Positions 14,377 to 24,953 of a DNA stretch of 64,000 nt are shown piece after piece. This DNA comes from Centipeda infelix ATCC 43532 (GTDB lineage Bacteria > Bacillota > Negativicutes > Selenomonadales > Selenomonadaceae), in assembly GCF_000234095.1 (NCBI RefSeq), contig NZ_JH376798.1:456516-520515 (forward strand). Direction: 5' to 3'. How positions within the stretch are numbered: position 1 is the stretch's first letter; each line of letters opens with the position of its first letter. A model generated the notes under the pieces. That model searched no databases and was not told where the DNA came from. It was given only the letters and a program-made list of their open reading frames with translations. The position numbers and the translations under genes are program-made.

Positions 14377-15057
14377 ATGCACGAAATCGGTGTTCGCGAG
14401 GCAGTGCAGATCGCCGGATTTACCTTCAATTCGCAGACGCTGGTGATGACGTGGATCTCGATGGTCGTTGTCCTCTTCATCGGTTGGCTCGCGACGCGCA
14501 ATCTCAGGGTTGTGCCGACGTCGAACTGGCAGATGATGATGGAGACGGTGATCGAGGCGCTTCATGATCAGGTCGAGGAGAACATGGGGCCGCGTGGGCG
14601 TGGATTCCTGTCCACGTTCATCGTGTCGCTGTTCCTGTTCCTTCTCGTGTCGAATTGGATCGGTCTGATTCCGACGATGGCATCGCCGACAAATGATCTG
14701 AACACCACACTGGGACTGGCTCTGCTGGTCATTGTCATGATGCACGTCCTGGGACTTGCGGTGAAGGGGATGCACTATGTGGCGCATTTCTTCCAGCCGG
14801 TCGCACCGTTCATCATCATCAACATTGTCGAGGAGATTGCGAAACCGATCACGCTGTCGTTTCGTCTATTCGGCAACATCTTGGCGGGTGAGATTCTGAT
14901 TCACATCCTGCTGCAGCTTCTCGGGAATGGCTCCACCATCCCCTCGGTGATCTGGCTGGCATTCAGTGTGTTTGTTGGCATTGTGCAGGCGCTCGTCTTT
15001 ACGATGCTCTCCACGGCATACATCGGCGCTGCCATTAAGACCGATGACGGTCACTGA
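14377..15057 (+). CDS. atpB: F1Fo ATP synthase subunit a
   Basis: The 226-residue Fo stator channel subunit. The essential arginine lies in LSFRLFGNILAGEI, and the preceding NIVEEIAKPIT and the last helix VFTMLSTAYIG are typical. Several hydrophobic helices span the protein. GGGAGG precedes the ATG. It provides the two half-channels for ion entry and exit to the c-ring. Confidence 0.97.
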   Translation: MHEIGVREAVQIAGFTFNSQTLVMTWISMVVVLFIGWLATRNLRVVPTSNWQMMMETVIEALHDQVEENMGPRGRGFLSTFIVSLFLFLLVSNWIGLIPTMASPTNDLNTTLGLALLVIVMMHVLGLAVKGMHYVAHFFQPVAPFIIINIVEEIAKPITLSFRLFGNILAGEILIHILLQLLGNGSTIPSVIWLAFSVFVGIVQALVFTMLSTAYIGAAIKTDDGH

Positions 15058-15094
15058 TCTTTAGGCTTTCTCGTGCAACATGCACATCATCTAA

Positions 15095-15379
<285 letters not shown>

Positions 15380-15420
15380 GAAGTATGAATTGCACGGATT
15401 TTGCAAAGGGGGCATAGGAA

Positions 15421-15945
15421 TTGAGTGAAATTACGCAAGGGCTGATTGATCTCAACGGGACGCTGCCTGTCCAAATCATCAACTTCCTGATTCTCGTTGC
15501 ACTCCTGCGTGCGGTGGCGTACAAGCCGATTGTCCGCATGATGGATGAGCGCAGAGCGAAGATCGCCGAGAGCATCGAAAAGGCGGACGCAGATGCGGCT
15601 GCTGCCGAGGCGACGCTCAGTGAGTACAAGGCGCAGCTTGCTGCCGCGCGTACGAAGGCGCAGGAAATCGTCGATCAGGCGGAGAAGCGTGCCAGCGAGG
15701 AGCGCGAGGCGAGTATCCAGGCAACGAAGCGTGAGATCGAACAGATGAAGAAGGCGAATGAGCTGCAGATGGAGCGCGAGCGCGCCCATGCGGTCGAGCA
15801 GCTGAAGGCAGAGGTTGTCGCGCTGTCGCTCATGGCAGCGGGTAAGATCATCCAGAAAAATCTGGAGGCGAAGGACAACGATGCCATCATCGGCGAGTTT
15901 ATCGCAAAACTCGACGCGAACAAGATTGGTGATGCGCCATGCTGA
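15421..15945 (+). CDS. atpF: F1Fo ATP synthase subunit b
   Basis: The 174-residue peripheral stalk subunit with one N-terminal membrane helix (IINFLILVALLRAVAYKPI) followed by a long charged coiled coil. It starts with TTG, preceded by AAAGGGGG at suitable distance. The 3' end overlaps atpH by seven bases, supporting coupled translation. Confidence 0.95.
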   Translation: MSEITQGLIDLNGTLPVQIINFLILVALLRAVAYKPIVRMMDERRAKIAESIEKADADAAAAEATLSEYKAQLAAARTKAQEIVDQAEKRASEEREASIQATKREIEQMKKANELQMERERAHAVEQLKAEVVALSLMAAGKIIQKNLEAKDNDAIIGEFIAKLDANKIGDAPC

Positions 15946-16478
15946 ACATGGAACTTGCACGCAAGTACGCACGCGCGATCTTCGAGCTTGCCTGTGAGGA
16001 TAACGCACTCAAGGAGTACGGCGCGGATCTGGCGAAGGTCCAGCAGCTCTATCAGGACTGCCCTGAGCTGAAGGCGTATCTCTGCAACCCGAACATCCAG
16101 CCGGAGGACAAAAAGTCCCTCCTGAAGGAGGTGTTCGAGGGCGGTGTGCGCGAGACGGTGCTGAACTTCCTCCTGCTGCTCATCGACAAGCGGCGCATGA
16201 TGGTATTCGACGCGATCAGCGCGATCTTCGGTCAGCTCTCGAACGAGAAACTCGGTATCGCCGTGGCGGATGTCACGACGGTGGAGGCACTCGCACCCGC
16301 ACAGGTGAAGGAGCTGACGGAGAAACTCGAACGCATCACGGGCAAGCAGGTAACTCTACGCGAGCACCGCGATTCCTCGCTCATCGGCGGCGTGGTGGTG
16401 CGCATCGGCGACCGCCGCATCGACGGCAGCATCAAGGGACGTCTCGCAGCAATGACAGCAGAGTTAATGGCGAACTAG
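15939..16478 (+). CDS. atpH: F1Fo ATP synthase subunit delta
   Basis: The 179-residue OSCP/delta subunit that joins the peripheral stalk to the top of F1. It opens ELARKYARAIFELA, contains NFLLLLIDKRRM and ends with the conserved GGVVVRIGDRRIDGSIKGRL. Length and position are normal. Confidence 0.96.
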   Translation: MLNMELARKYARAIFELACEDNALKEYGADLAKVQQLYQDCPELKAYLCNPNIQPEDKKSLLKEVFEGGVRETVLNFLLLLIDKRRMMVFDAISAIFGQLSNEKLGIAVADVTTVEALAPAQVKELTEKLERITGKQVTLREHRDSSLIGGVVVRIGDRRIDGSIKGRLAAMTAELMAN

Positions 16479-16495
16479 CGGGGTGACAGCGAAAT

Positions 16496-18013
16496 ATGAA
16501 AATGAATCCGGAAGAGATTACTTCCATAATCAAGGAACGAATCAAGAACTATGATGTCGATCTGAACGTCAACGATGTCGGCACGGTTCTTGAGGTCGGC
16601 GACGGTATTGCCCATATCTACGGGCTGGACAAGGCGATGGCGGGCGAGCTGCTGGACTTCGGCAACGATGTCTACGGTCTCGTGCTGAACCTTGAGCAGG
16701 AGAGCGTTGGTGCGGTTCTGCTCGGCGGCGATACGGTCATCAAGGAAGGCGACACCGTGAAGCGTACGGGCCGCATCATGCAGGTGCCCGTCGGCGAGGC
16801 GATGATCGGCCGTGTCGTGGACGCGCTCGGTCGTCCGATCGACGGCAAGGGCCCCATCGACACGAAGGAGTTCCGTCCCGTTGAGTCGCCGGCACCCGGT
16901 ATTGCGGACCGCAAGAGCGTTCACGAGCCGCTGCAGACGGGTCTCAAGGCAATCGATGCGCTCGTCCCGATCGGACGAGGGCAGCGCGAGCTCATTATCG
17001 GCGACCGCGGCACGGGCAAGACGGCAATCGCCGTCGATACGATTCTGAACCAGAAGGGGCAGAACTGTATCTGTGTCTACGTCGCCATCGGTCAGAAGGC
17101 ATCGACCGTTGCTCGCGTTGTCAAGACGCTTGAGGACGGCGGTGCGATGGAGTACACGATCGTTGTCGCGGCAACGGCTGCGGACAGCGCACCGCTCCAG
17201 TACCTCGCTCCGTATGCGGGCGTTGCCATGGCGGAGTACTTCATGTACAAGGGCGGTCATGGGCTGTGCGTCTATGACGACCTCTCCAAGCACGCGGCTG
17301 CGTACCGCGCGATGTCGCTGCTGCTGCGCCGTCCGCCCGGACGCGAGGCATACCCGGGCGACGTGTTCTACTTACACTCCCGCCTCCTCGAGCGCGCGGC
17401 GAAGCTCTCCGACGCACTCGGTGCAGGCTCCATCACGGCACTGCCGATCATCGAGACGCTCGCGGGCGACCTTTCGGCGTACATCCCGACGAACGTCATC
17501 TCGATCACCGACGGTCAGATCATGCTGGACACCGACTCGTTCTACTCGGGTATCCGCCCGGCGATCAGCGTCGGTCTCTCGGTCTCCCGTGTCGGCGGTT
17601 CCGCACAGATCAAGGCGATGAAGCAGGTTGCGGGCACGATGCGTCTGGATCTCGCGCAGTACCGCGAGCTCGCGGCATTTGCCCAGTTCGGCTCCGACCT
17701 CGACAAGGCGACGAAGGCACAGCTCGATCGCGGCGCACGCATGGTCGAGACGCTGAAGCAGGCGCAGTACAGCCCGCTCTCCGTTGCCGAGCAGGTGCTC
17801 GTCATCTTCACGGCGGTGCGCGGACACCTCACGGATATCCCCGTGAACAAGGTCGTCACGTTCCACACGGACTTCCTCAAGTTCATGCGTTCCTCGCATC
17901 CCGAGATCGCATCGGCGATCACGTCGAAGCAGAAGCTCGACGATGCGCTCGAGGCGGACATCACGAAGGCGATTGCGGAGTTCAAGGACACCATCTCCTA
18001 CAAAGAAGCGTAA
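16496..18013 (+). CDS. atpA: F1Fo ATP synthase subunit alpha
   Basis: The 505-residue non-catalytic nucleotide-binding F1 subunit. The Walker A motif is GDRGTGKTA near residue 170. The family signature [14 protein letters not shown] and the arginine finger in that segment are present. It opens [16 protein letters not shown]. The length is normal and there is no sign of damage. Confidence 0.98.
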   Translation: MKMNPEEITSIIKERIKNYDVDLNVNDVGTVLEVGDGIAHIYGLDKAMAGELLDFGNDVYGLVLNLEQESVGAVLLGGDTVIKEGDTVKRTGRIMQVPVGEAMIGRVVDALGRPIDGKGPIDTKEFRPVESPAPGIADRKSVHEPLQTGLKAIDALVPIGRGQRELIIGDRGTGKTAIAVDTILNQKGQNCICVYVAIGQKASTVARVVKTLEDGGAMEYTIVVAATAADSAPLQYLAPYAGVAMAEYFMYKGGHGLCVYDDLSKHAAAYRAMSLLLRRPPGREAYPGDVFYLHSRLLERAAKLSDALGAGSITALPIIETLAGDLSAYIPTNVISITDGQIMLDTDSFYSGIRPAISVGLSVSRVGGSAQIKAMKQVAGTMRLDLAQYRELAAFAQFGSDLDKATKAQLDRGARMVETLKQAQYSPLSVAEQVLVIFTAVRGHLTDIPVNKVVTFHTDFLKFMRSSHPEIASAITSKQKLDDALEADITKAIAEFKDTISYKEA

Positions 18014-18031
18014 GGGGAGAGGTGACTGTAT

Positions 18032-18883
18032 ATGGCAAATTTACAGGACATCCGTCGCCGCATCCGCAGCGTCAAGAGCATCCAGCAGATCACAAACGCC
18101 ATGGACATGGTCGCGACCTCGCGTCTGCGCCGTGCCAAGGAAGCCGCGAACAACAACCGTCCCTACGCCGAGAAGACCGCTGCGGTCATTCGGAGTGTGG
18201 CGGCGGCAGCAAGCGGTGTCTCGCATCCGCTGCTTGAGCAGCACGCGGGCGGCAAACGCCTCATCCTCGTGATGGCGGCGGACAAAGGCCTCGCGGGTGC
18301 GTATTCCAGCAACGCCCTCAAGACGGCGATGACGCTCGTCGAGGACAAGGCGAATACGCAGATCGTTGCGGTCGGGCGCAAGGCACGTGATTTCTTCAAG
18401 AATCGCAGCTTTGACATTGTGCACGAGCGCGTCGGCATCAGCGAGCGCCCAAAGGCAACCCACGCACAGAAGCTCGCGGCGCAGGTCATCGGCGCATTCG
18501 AGGCGGGCGGCGTGAAGGAAGTCTACATGGTCTACACGCGCTTTGTCTCGGCGATCACCTGCGTCCCCGAGATCGTAAAGCTCCTGCCCTTTGAGGCGGA
18601 GAGTGAAAACGCGGCGCACGCGCAGGCACAGTACATCTATGAGCCGAATGCCGAGGAGGTGCTCGGGGCACTGCTACCGCAGTACCTGTTCACCACCATC
18701 TATGCGGCGCTCCTCCAGTCGGCGGCGAGCGAACTGAGTTCACGCATGAACGCAATGAGCAACGCGACCGACAACGCAGGCGAACTCATCGGGAAGCTCG
18801 ACCTCTACTACAACAAGGTACGTCAGGCGGGCATCACGAACGAGATCAACGAGATTGTCGGCGGCGCCGAGGCACTCAAGTGA
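18032..18883 (+). CDS. atpG: F1Fo ATP synthase subunit gamma
   Basis: The 283-residue central stalk subunit with its N-terminal helix RRRIRSVKSIQQITNAMDMV and C-terminal helix MNAMSNATDNAGELIGKLDL, which together form the rotating coiled coil. GGGGAGAGG stands before the ATG, 18 bp after the atpA stop. Confidence 0.97.
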   Translation: MANLQDIRRRIRSVKSIQQITNAMDMVATSRLRRAKEAANNNRPYAEKTAAVIRSVAAAASGVSHPLLEQHAGGKRLILVMAADKGLAGAYSSNALKTAMTLVEDKANTQIVAVGRKARDFFKNRSFDIVHERVGISERPKATHAQKLAAQVIGAFEAGGVKEVYMVYTRFVSAITCVPEIVKLLPFEAESENAAHAQAQYIYEPNAEEVLGALLPQYLFTTIYAALLQSAASELSSRMNAMSNATDNAGELIGKLDLYYNKVRQAGITNEINEIVGGAEALK

Positions 18884-18913
18884 CATCCATGCACAATGGG
18901 TACATGGAGGTAA

Positions 18914-20338
<1,425 letters not shown>

Positions 20339-20341
20339 CGG

Positions 20342-20776
20342 ATGGCGACCATCAAGCTGGAGATCGTATCTCCCGACCGCATGGTCTACGCCGCCGATAT
20401 CGACATGCTCATCGCCCGCTCCACGGGCGGCGAGATCGGCATCCTGCCGAAGCACATCCCCCTCGTCACGGGACTTCAGCCGCATGCCATGAAGATTCAT
20501 GTCGACGCCAAGGAACAGCTCATCGCTGTGGCGGGCGGCTTCATGGAGGTCACACCCGAGAAGATCACCGTTCTCGCAACCGCTGCGGAGGAGCCGATCG
20601 ACATCGACATCAACCGCGCGCAGCGCGCCTATGAGCGTGCACAGGAGCGTCTGCAGCTCCTGCGCGAGAGCCCGGATACACAGGGCGGCATCATCGACGA
20701 ACATCGTGCCACCCTCGCCCTCAAGCGCGCCATGGCGCGTCTGCAGACGGCAAAGGCTCCGAACCCCGGAGCGTAA
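20342..20776 (+). CDS. atpC: F1Fo ATP synthase subunit epsilon
   Basis: A 144-residue subunit with the N-terminal beta-sandwich (IKLEIVSPDRMVYAADID, GEIGILPKHIPLVTGL) and a C-terminal two-helix region that can inhibit ATP hydrolysis. It begins three bases after the atpD stop and is the last gene of the operon. Confidence 0.96.
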   Translation: MATIKLEIVSPDRMVYAADIDMLIARSTGGEIGILPKHIPLVTGLQPHAMKIHVDAKEQLIAVAGGFMEVTPEKITVLATAAEEPIDIDINRAQRAYERAQERLQLLRESPDTQGGIIDEHRATLALKRAMARLQTAKAPNPGA

Positions 20777-20788
20777 GATTTGCAATGG

Positions 20789-20824
20789 AAACGCCCCAAC
20801 CGCATCGGTCGGGGCGTTTTTGTA
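20789..20824 (+). terminator. Terminator of the atp operon
   Basis: The stem AAACGCCCC / GGGGCGTTT (inner pairs extend it across an ACCGCATCGGT-like loop) is followed by TTTTTG. Confidence 0.9.
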
Positions 20825-20854
20825 TTGGAGAATCTGTATAAACTATGGTATAAT
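20825..20854 (+). promoter_or_regulatory. Promoter of the second toxin-antitoxin pair
   Basis: TTGGAG (20825-20830) and TATAAT (20849-20854) are 18 bp apart, just upstream of the antitoxin start. Confidence 0.6.
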
Positions 20855-20881
20855 TATCCCATTCCAGAAAGGCGGTGCATC

Positions 20882-21142
20882 ATGCCACAGATTATTCCCA
20901 TCAAGGATCTCAAGGATACCGCGCGCATCTCGGAGATGTGCCATGCAAGTGACGAGCCGATCTACGTCACGAAGAACGGCTACGGTGACATGGTCTTTAT
21001 GAGCATGGAGACGTACGAAAATATGCAGGAGCGGGGACATATCTACCGCGAGATTGCTCGTGCCGAGGAGGATATTGAGGCGAGGCGGACGTATGACGCA
21101 CGCGAGGCACTTGCTCGTACGAGACTGAAATATGCGCTATAG
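20882..21142 (+). CDS. Phd/YefM-type antitoxin
   Basis: An 86-residue antitoxin. MPQIIPIKDLKDTARISEMC and EPIYVTKNGYGDMVFMSMETYENM follow the Phd/YefM DNA-binding fold, and the charged C-terminal helix (EEDIEARRTYDAREALARTR) is the toxin-binding part. The ATG at 20882 has AAAGGCGG upstream; a longer frame from 20780 would run through the atp terminator. It overlaps the toxin gene by eleven bases. Confidence 0.9.
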   Translation: MPQIIPIKDLKDTARISEMCHASDEPIYVTKNGYGDMVFMSMETYENMQERGHIYREIARAEEDIEARRTYDAREALARTRLKYAL

Positions 21143-21443
21143 ACTTATTGTTCCGGCGTATGTGAATGAGCAGATCGATACGTGCATTGCGTACATCGCA
21201 CAGACACTATGCAATCCCGATGCAGCACGCAGCGTCTTGGATGATGTTGCAGTCGTCTATGAGCGGTTGGAACATCTGCCGGAAGCCTTTCCGCTATGTC
21301 GTGATACCTGCCTCCGCGCAAAGGAATATCGGAAGATAGCCCTCCCTCATCATAAGTATCTTCTTATTTATCGTATTGAGAAGCGCATCGTCTACATCGT
21401 CGGATTCTTTCATATACGTGAAAATTATCGGGACAAGTTGTAA
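21132..21443 (+). CDS. RelE/ParE-family toxin
   Basis: A 103-residue toxin of the RelE/ParE superfamily. The helical N-terminal half (VNEQIDTCIAYIAQTLCNPDAARSVLDDV) is ParE-like, followed by strands YRKIALPHHKYLLIYRIEKRIVYIVGFFH. The target cannot be decided: ParE members poison gyrase, RelE members cut mRNA. Translation is coupled to the antitoxin by the eleven-base overlap. Confidence 0.88.
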   Translation: MRYRLIVPAYVNEQIDTCIAYIAQTLCNPDAARSVLDDVAVVYERLEHLPEAFPLCRDTCLRAKEYRKIALPHHKYLLIYRIEKRIVYIVGFFHIRENYRDKL

Positions 21444-21473
21444 TTCAATATTATATACAGAAAGGAGGCACCT

Positions 21474-22505
21474 ATGAATCTTGCCAACTACCGTACGTCC
21501 ATCATTCTCGCTGTAACGTTTACGCTCCTGCTCTCAACGTTCTGGTTCTATCAGGACTTTGCGTTCATTATCTTCCTCTCACTGCTCCTACAGCTACTCC
21601 TAAAGCCCGCGGTGGACTTCATGGAGGCGCGACGGATGCCGCGCTCGGTTGCATCGGCAATCGCCATCATCGCGTTCATCCTCGTGCTCGCCGCACTCGC
21701 AAGCATCATCTCGCGCTCCGTCCTTCCGTCCTTCCAGCGGTTCGTTGCGGAGCTGCCGACCATCGGTCAGAGCCTGCAGCAGCTTCCCTTTCTCTCGGAC
21801 ACCGACTTCATCCAAGATGAGTTCGTGAACATCCTCGACCGTCTGCGCAGCGTCGGTGCGGATCTGCTGCGCGCCTCACTCTCCTTTATCCTCATCGCAT
21901 TCGGGAAGGTCATCGACTTTGTCATCATCATTTTCGTATCGTTCTATCTCCTGAAGGATGGGCTCACGATCAAACTCTGGCTCGCGGATCTCTTTCCGCA
22001 CACAGCGCGGCGGCGTGTTCTCCACCTCTTTGACACCCTGCTCATCGCACTGCGCGCCTACATTTGCAGTCAGATCGTTATGTGTGTCATCACGGGCGCT
22101 GTCGTTTTTGTCTACTTCCAACTGATGGGGCTGCCCTATGCCTCGGTCTTTGCCCTGCTGTCGGGCGTCAGCGAGTTTATCCCCGTGCTGGGACCCACCG
22201 TCGCCTCGACCCTCGGCACGCTCATGACCGCCTCAGCGATGCGGGAACTCACCGTGCAGACTGCACTCTTCTACGTCGCGCTTACGCAGGTCAACCACAA
22301 CATCGTCTATCCCGCCCTCGTCGGCAAATCTCTCCACCTCCACCCCGTTGCCGTCATCCTCGGCGTCGTCTTCGGTGGCGAGATCCTCGGCGCGGCGGGC
22401 ATGTTCCTCGCTGTCCCCTTCATCGTCATCGTCAAGATCGTCATCACCGACATCTACCGCGACCGGCAGGAGATGAAGGGGGAGGAGAGGATGGCAGACG
22501 CATAA
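21474..22505 (+). CDS. AI-2E transporter family (PerM-like) membrane protein
   Basis: A 343-residue polytopic protein of the AI-2E/UPF0118 family. Members export autoinducer-2 or act as Na+/H+ antiporters or permeases. Hydrophobic segments occur at the N-terminus, in the middle (LSFILIAFGKVIDFVIIIFVSFYLL) and in the conserved C-terminal half, with LLSGVSEFIPVLGPTVAS and LVGKSLHLHPVAVILGVVFGG. AAAGGAGG precedes the ATG. It stands alone, with its own terminator. The transported substrate is unknown. Confidence 0.88.
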   Translation: MNLANYRTSIILAVTFTLLLSTFWFYQDFAFIIFLSLLLQLLLKPAVDFMEARRMPRSVASAIAIIAFILVLAALASIISRSVLPSFQRFVAELPTIGQSLQQLPFLSDTDFIQDEFVNILDRLRSVGADLLRASLSFILIAFGKVIDFVIIIFVSFYLLKDGLTIKLWLADLFPHTARRRVLHLFDTLLIALRAYICSQIVMCVITGAVVFVYFQLMGLPYASVFALLSGVSEFIPVLGPTVASTLGTLMTASAMRELTVQTALFYVALTQVNHNIVYPALVGKSLHLHPVAVILGVVFGGEILGAAGMFLAVPFIVIVKIVITDIYRDRQEMKGEERMADA

Positions 22506-22517
22506 AATGGGACAAGA

Positions 22518-22550
22518 AAACCGCCGTACCAATTGGTGCGGCGGTTTCGG
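22518..22550 (+). terminator. Terminator between the PerM-like gene and dps
   Basis: AAACCGCCGTACC and GGTGCGGCGGTTT form a stem around AATT. It lies between convergent genes. Confidence 0.8.
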
Positions 22551-22585
22551 GTATATGGGAAATAAGGAAGAATGGGGGAAGGAAT

Positions 22586-23038
22586 TTACGCGAGCATGGA
22601 ACGAAGGAACCAGATCTGCTTTGCGTAGTTGGTGACGTGATCCTCCATGAGGTTGGCAACGCCGAAGCAGTCATGTGCATCGGCAGCCTTGCGGATCTCG
22701 AGTGCCTGGTCACGGAGGAGTTCGAGGTCAGCGAGTGTGATCTCGAGTGCCTTCTTCTGATCGACAGCCTCATCGCCGAGCTCCTTAATCGTTGCGATTG
22801 CGAGGTAACCCTTCAGGCTCGCGACCGGCTGTGCCCCCGCGATCTTCAGCAGCTCCGCCGTCTCATCGAGCACGTCCGCGAACGCATCGTAGAGCGACTC
22901 GAGGTACTCGTGGACTGCCTTGAACTGCGGGCCGACAACGTTCCAGTGGAGGTTGTGCAGCTTGATGTAGCCGACGCCGATGTTGGCGATGTAGGTGTTG
23001 AGCGCATTGTTAAGGTTTGCATCATTTGCGTGTGACAT
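22586..23038 (-). CDS. dps: Dps-family ferritin-like DNA-protection protein
   Basis: A 150-residue four-helix protein of the Dps type, forming a twelve-subunit shell that oxidises Fe2+ with peroxide and stores iron. The inter-subunit ferroxidase ligands are visible as KLHNLHWNV (histidine), VHEYLESLYDAFADVLDETAE split by turns (histidine, aspartate and glutamate). The ATG at 23038 with AAAGGGG upstream is preferred over one at 23107. A consensus promoter lies upstream. In an anaerobe with oxygen stress it would protect DNA. Confidence 0.9.
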   Translation of the reverse strand: MSHANDANLNNALNTYIANIGVGYIKLHNLHWNVVGPQFKAVHEYLESLYDAFADVLDETAELLKIAGAQPVASLKGYLAIATIKELGDEAVDQKKALEITLADLELLRDQALEIRKAADAHDCFGVANLMEDHVTNYAKQIWFLRSMLA

Positions 23039-23112
23039 AGTGGAAAATCCCCTTTCATAATTTTGTAGTGCAGATCCCTGAGAATCTGTTTCATATTCTG
23101 TTGACATTGACT

Positions 23113-23141
23113 ATTATAGACAAAACTGTTTTATTTGTCAA
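23113..23141 (-). promoter_or_regulatory. Promoter of dps
   Basis: On the - strand TTGACA (23136-23141) and TATAAT (23113-23118) are spaced 17 bp apart, both full consensus. The surrounding AT-rich DNA could hold a PerR or Fur site, but I see no convincing box. Confidence 0.85.
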
Positions 23142-23191
23142 TAGTTATTATTAAATATCGAAATAAAAATTTATGAGAAGGACTGTTTATC

Positions 23192-23219
23192 TTGACAAAT
23201 AGGATATTTTGTATATAAT
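23192..23219 (+). promoter_or_regulatory. Promoter of the O-acetylhomoserine sulfhydrylase gene
   Basis: TTGACA (23192-23197) and TATAAT (23214-23219) are 16 bp apart. The leader is short, with no room for an S-box or T-box. Confidence 0.8.
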
Positions 23220-23267
23220 TCATATCTATAAACTATGTGTTTTCAAAAATGGAAAAGAGGAATATCC

Positions 23268-24557
23268 ATGAGCGAGAAAAACTATCACTTTGAAACCCTG
23301 CAGGTGCGTGTCGGACAGGAGGAGGCAGATCCCGTCACGGATGCGCGTGCGGTGCCGATCTATCAGACGACCTCGTACGTGTTCCACAATGCGCAGCACG
23401 CCGCCGACCGCTTTGCGCTCAAAGATCCGGGCTATATCTACGGGCGGCTCATGAACCCGACGCAGGATGTGTTCGAGAAGCGCATCGCGGCGCTTGAGGG
23501 CGGCGCGGCGGCACTCGCGTTTGCCTCGGGGGCGGCGGCGATCACGGCGACGTTCCAAGGGCTCGCACATGCGGGCGATCACATCGTCGCGCAGCAGACG
23601 ATCTACGGCGGCTCGTACAACCTCCTCGCGCATACGGTGAAGGAGTGGGGCATCGACGTGACCTTTGTCGATCCGAAGGCGGGCGCACAGGGCTTTGCAG
23701 ATGCGATCCGTCCGAATACGAAGTGCGTCTTCATCGAGACCGTCGGCAACCCGAATGCCGATCTCATCGACATCGAGGCGGTCGCACAGGCGGCGCACGC
23801 GCAGGGCGTACCTGTCGTTATCGACAACACCTTTGCCACGCCCTACCTCCTGCGCCCCATCGAGCACGGTGCGGACATCGTTGTACACTCCGCGACGAAG
23901 TTCCTCGGCGGGCACGGCGCGAGCCTCGGCGGCGTGATCGTCGACGGGGGCAAGTTCGACTGGAAGGCATCGGGACGCTTCCCGCACCTCACCGACCCGA
24001 ACCCAAGCTATCACGGCGTGAGCTTCGTCGATGCGCTCGGTCCTGTCGCATTCGTTGTCTATATCCGTGCACTCATCCTGCGCGACACGGGCGCGGCCAT
24101 CGCACCACAGAGCGCGTTCTACTTCATCCACGGGCTTGAGACGCTGTCCCTGCGTGTCGAGCGTCATGTGGAGAATGCGCTGAAGATCGTGGACTTCCTC
24201 ACGAAGCACCCGAAGGTTGCGAAGGTCAATCATCCCTCCCTGCCCAACCATCCCGACCATGAAATCTACAAGCGGTACTTCCCGCACGGCGGCATCTCCA
24301 TCTTTACGTTCGACATTGTGGGCGGGCGCGAGGCAGCGTTCCGCTTTATCGACAAACTGACGCTGTTCTCGCTGCTGGCGAACGTTGCAGACGTGAAGTC
24401 CCTCGTCATCCACCCCGCGACCACCACGCACTCGCAGATGAACGAAGCCGAGCTTGCCGCCTCCGGCATCGGTGAGGGAACGGTACGCCTCTCCATCGGC
24501 ATCGAGCACGTTGACGACCTCATTGCGGATCTTGAGGAGGCACTCGCCGCGGTGTGA
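23268..24557 (+). CDS. metY: O-acetylhomoserine aminocarboxypropyltransferase (sulfhydrylase)
   Basis: A 429-residue PLP enzyme of the Cys/Met metabolism family. The PLP lysine lies in VVHSATKFLGGHG. N-terminal HFETLQVRVGQEEADPVTDARAVPIYQTTSYVF, in separate blocks, is typical of MetY, which makes homocysteine from O-acetylhomoserine and sulfide. YIYGRLMNPTQDVFEKRIAALEGG and the C-terminal VRLSIGIEHVDDLIADLEEAL are standard. The length exceeds that of cystathionine synthases and fits MetY. The ATG at 23268 has AAGAGGAAT upstream. Confidence 0.92.
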   Translation: MSEKNYHFETLQVRVGQEEADPVTDARAVPIYQTTSYVFHNAQHAADRFALKDPGYIYGRLMNPTQDVFEKRIAALEGGAAALAFASGAAAITATFQGLAHAGDHIVAQQTIYGGSYNLLAHTVKEWGIDVTFVDPKAGAQGFADAIRPNTKCVFIETVGNPNADLIDIEAVAQAAHAQGVPVVIDNTFATPYLLRPIEHGADIVVHSATKFLGGHGASLGGVIVDGGKFDWKASGRFPHLTDPNPSYHGVSFVDALGPVAFVVYIRALILRDTGAAIAPQSAFYFIHGLETLSLRVERHVENALKIVDFLTKHPKVAKVNHPSLPNHPDHEIYKRYFPHGGISIFTFDIVGGREAAFRFIDKLTLFSLLANVADVKSLVIHPATTTHSQMNEAELAASGIGEGTVRLSIGIEHVDDLIADLEEALAAV

Positions 24558-24609
24558 GGATGTTGTGAGCAGTAATGCCTGGGCATCACCGCACTTCCGA
24601 AAAAAGCCC

Positions 24610-24639
24610 TTGCCAATGCGCCCCTCGCTGTGCTATAAT
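24610..24639 (+). promoter_or_regulatory. Promoter of tRNA-Ser
   Basis: TTGCCA (24610-24615) and TATAAT (24634-24639) are spaced 18 bp apart, 22 bp before the tRNA. Confidence 0.7.
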
Positions 24640-24661
24640 GCGTCATGTCGCATAAGCACAT

Positions 24662-24750
24662 GGAGAGGTGTCCGAGTGGTCGAAGGTGCTTGACTCGAAA
24701 TCAAGTGTGGTGATGAGCCACCGTGGGTTCGAATCCCACCCTCTCTGCCA
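24662..24750 (+). tRNA. tRNA-Ser (anticodon CGA)
   Basis: An 89-base class II tRNA with a long variable arm. The anticodon stem-loop is CTTGA-CTCGAAA-TCAAG, giving anticodon CGA for UCG codons. The T arm contains GGTTCGAATCC, and the 3' CCA is encoded. The acceptor stem closes with a G-U pair. Confidence 0.96.
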
Positions 24751-24759
24751 TTGAAAAAT

Positions 24760-24793
24760 AAGGCTTCGTGGAGATTTCCACGAAGCCTTTTCT
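24760..24793 (+). terminator. Terminator of tRNA-Ser
   Basis: AAGGCTTCGTGGA and TCCACGAAGCCTT form a perfect long stem followed by TTTCTG. Confidence 0.88.
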
Positions 24794-24894
24794 GCGCGCA
24801 TTTTTCGGTGAAAAACAGGAATTTGGGCACATTTTGGGCACACGAGATTTTGAACGTGGATTTTGGGGTGGTTGAAACGATGGTTACAACATAA

Positions 24895-24941
24895 AAAACG
24901 AGGCTGTTGCACGTTTGTTTCGTGCAACAGCCTCGTTTTGT
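24895..24941 (-). terminator. Terminator of serC
   Basis: AAAACGAGGCTGTTGCACG pairs perfectly with CGTGCAACAGCCTCGTTTT around a seven-base loop. Read leftward, the stem is followed by a T-rich run. Confidence 0.88.
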
Positions 24942-24953
24942 GTGAAATTGAAA

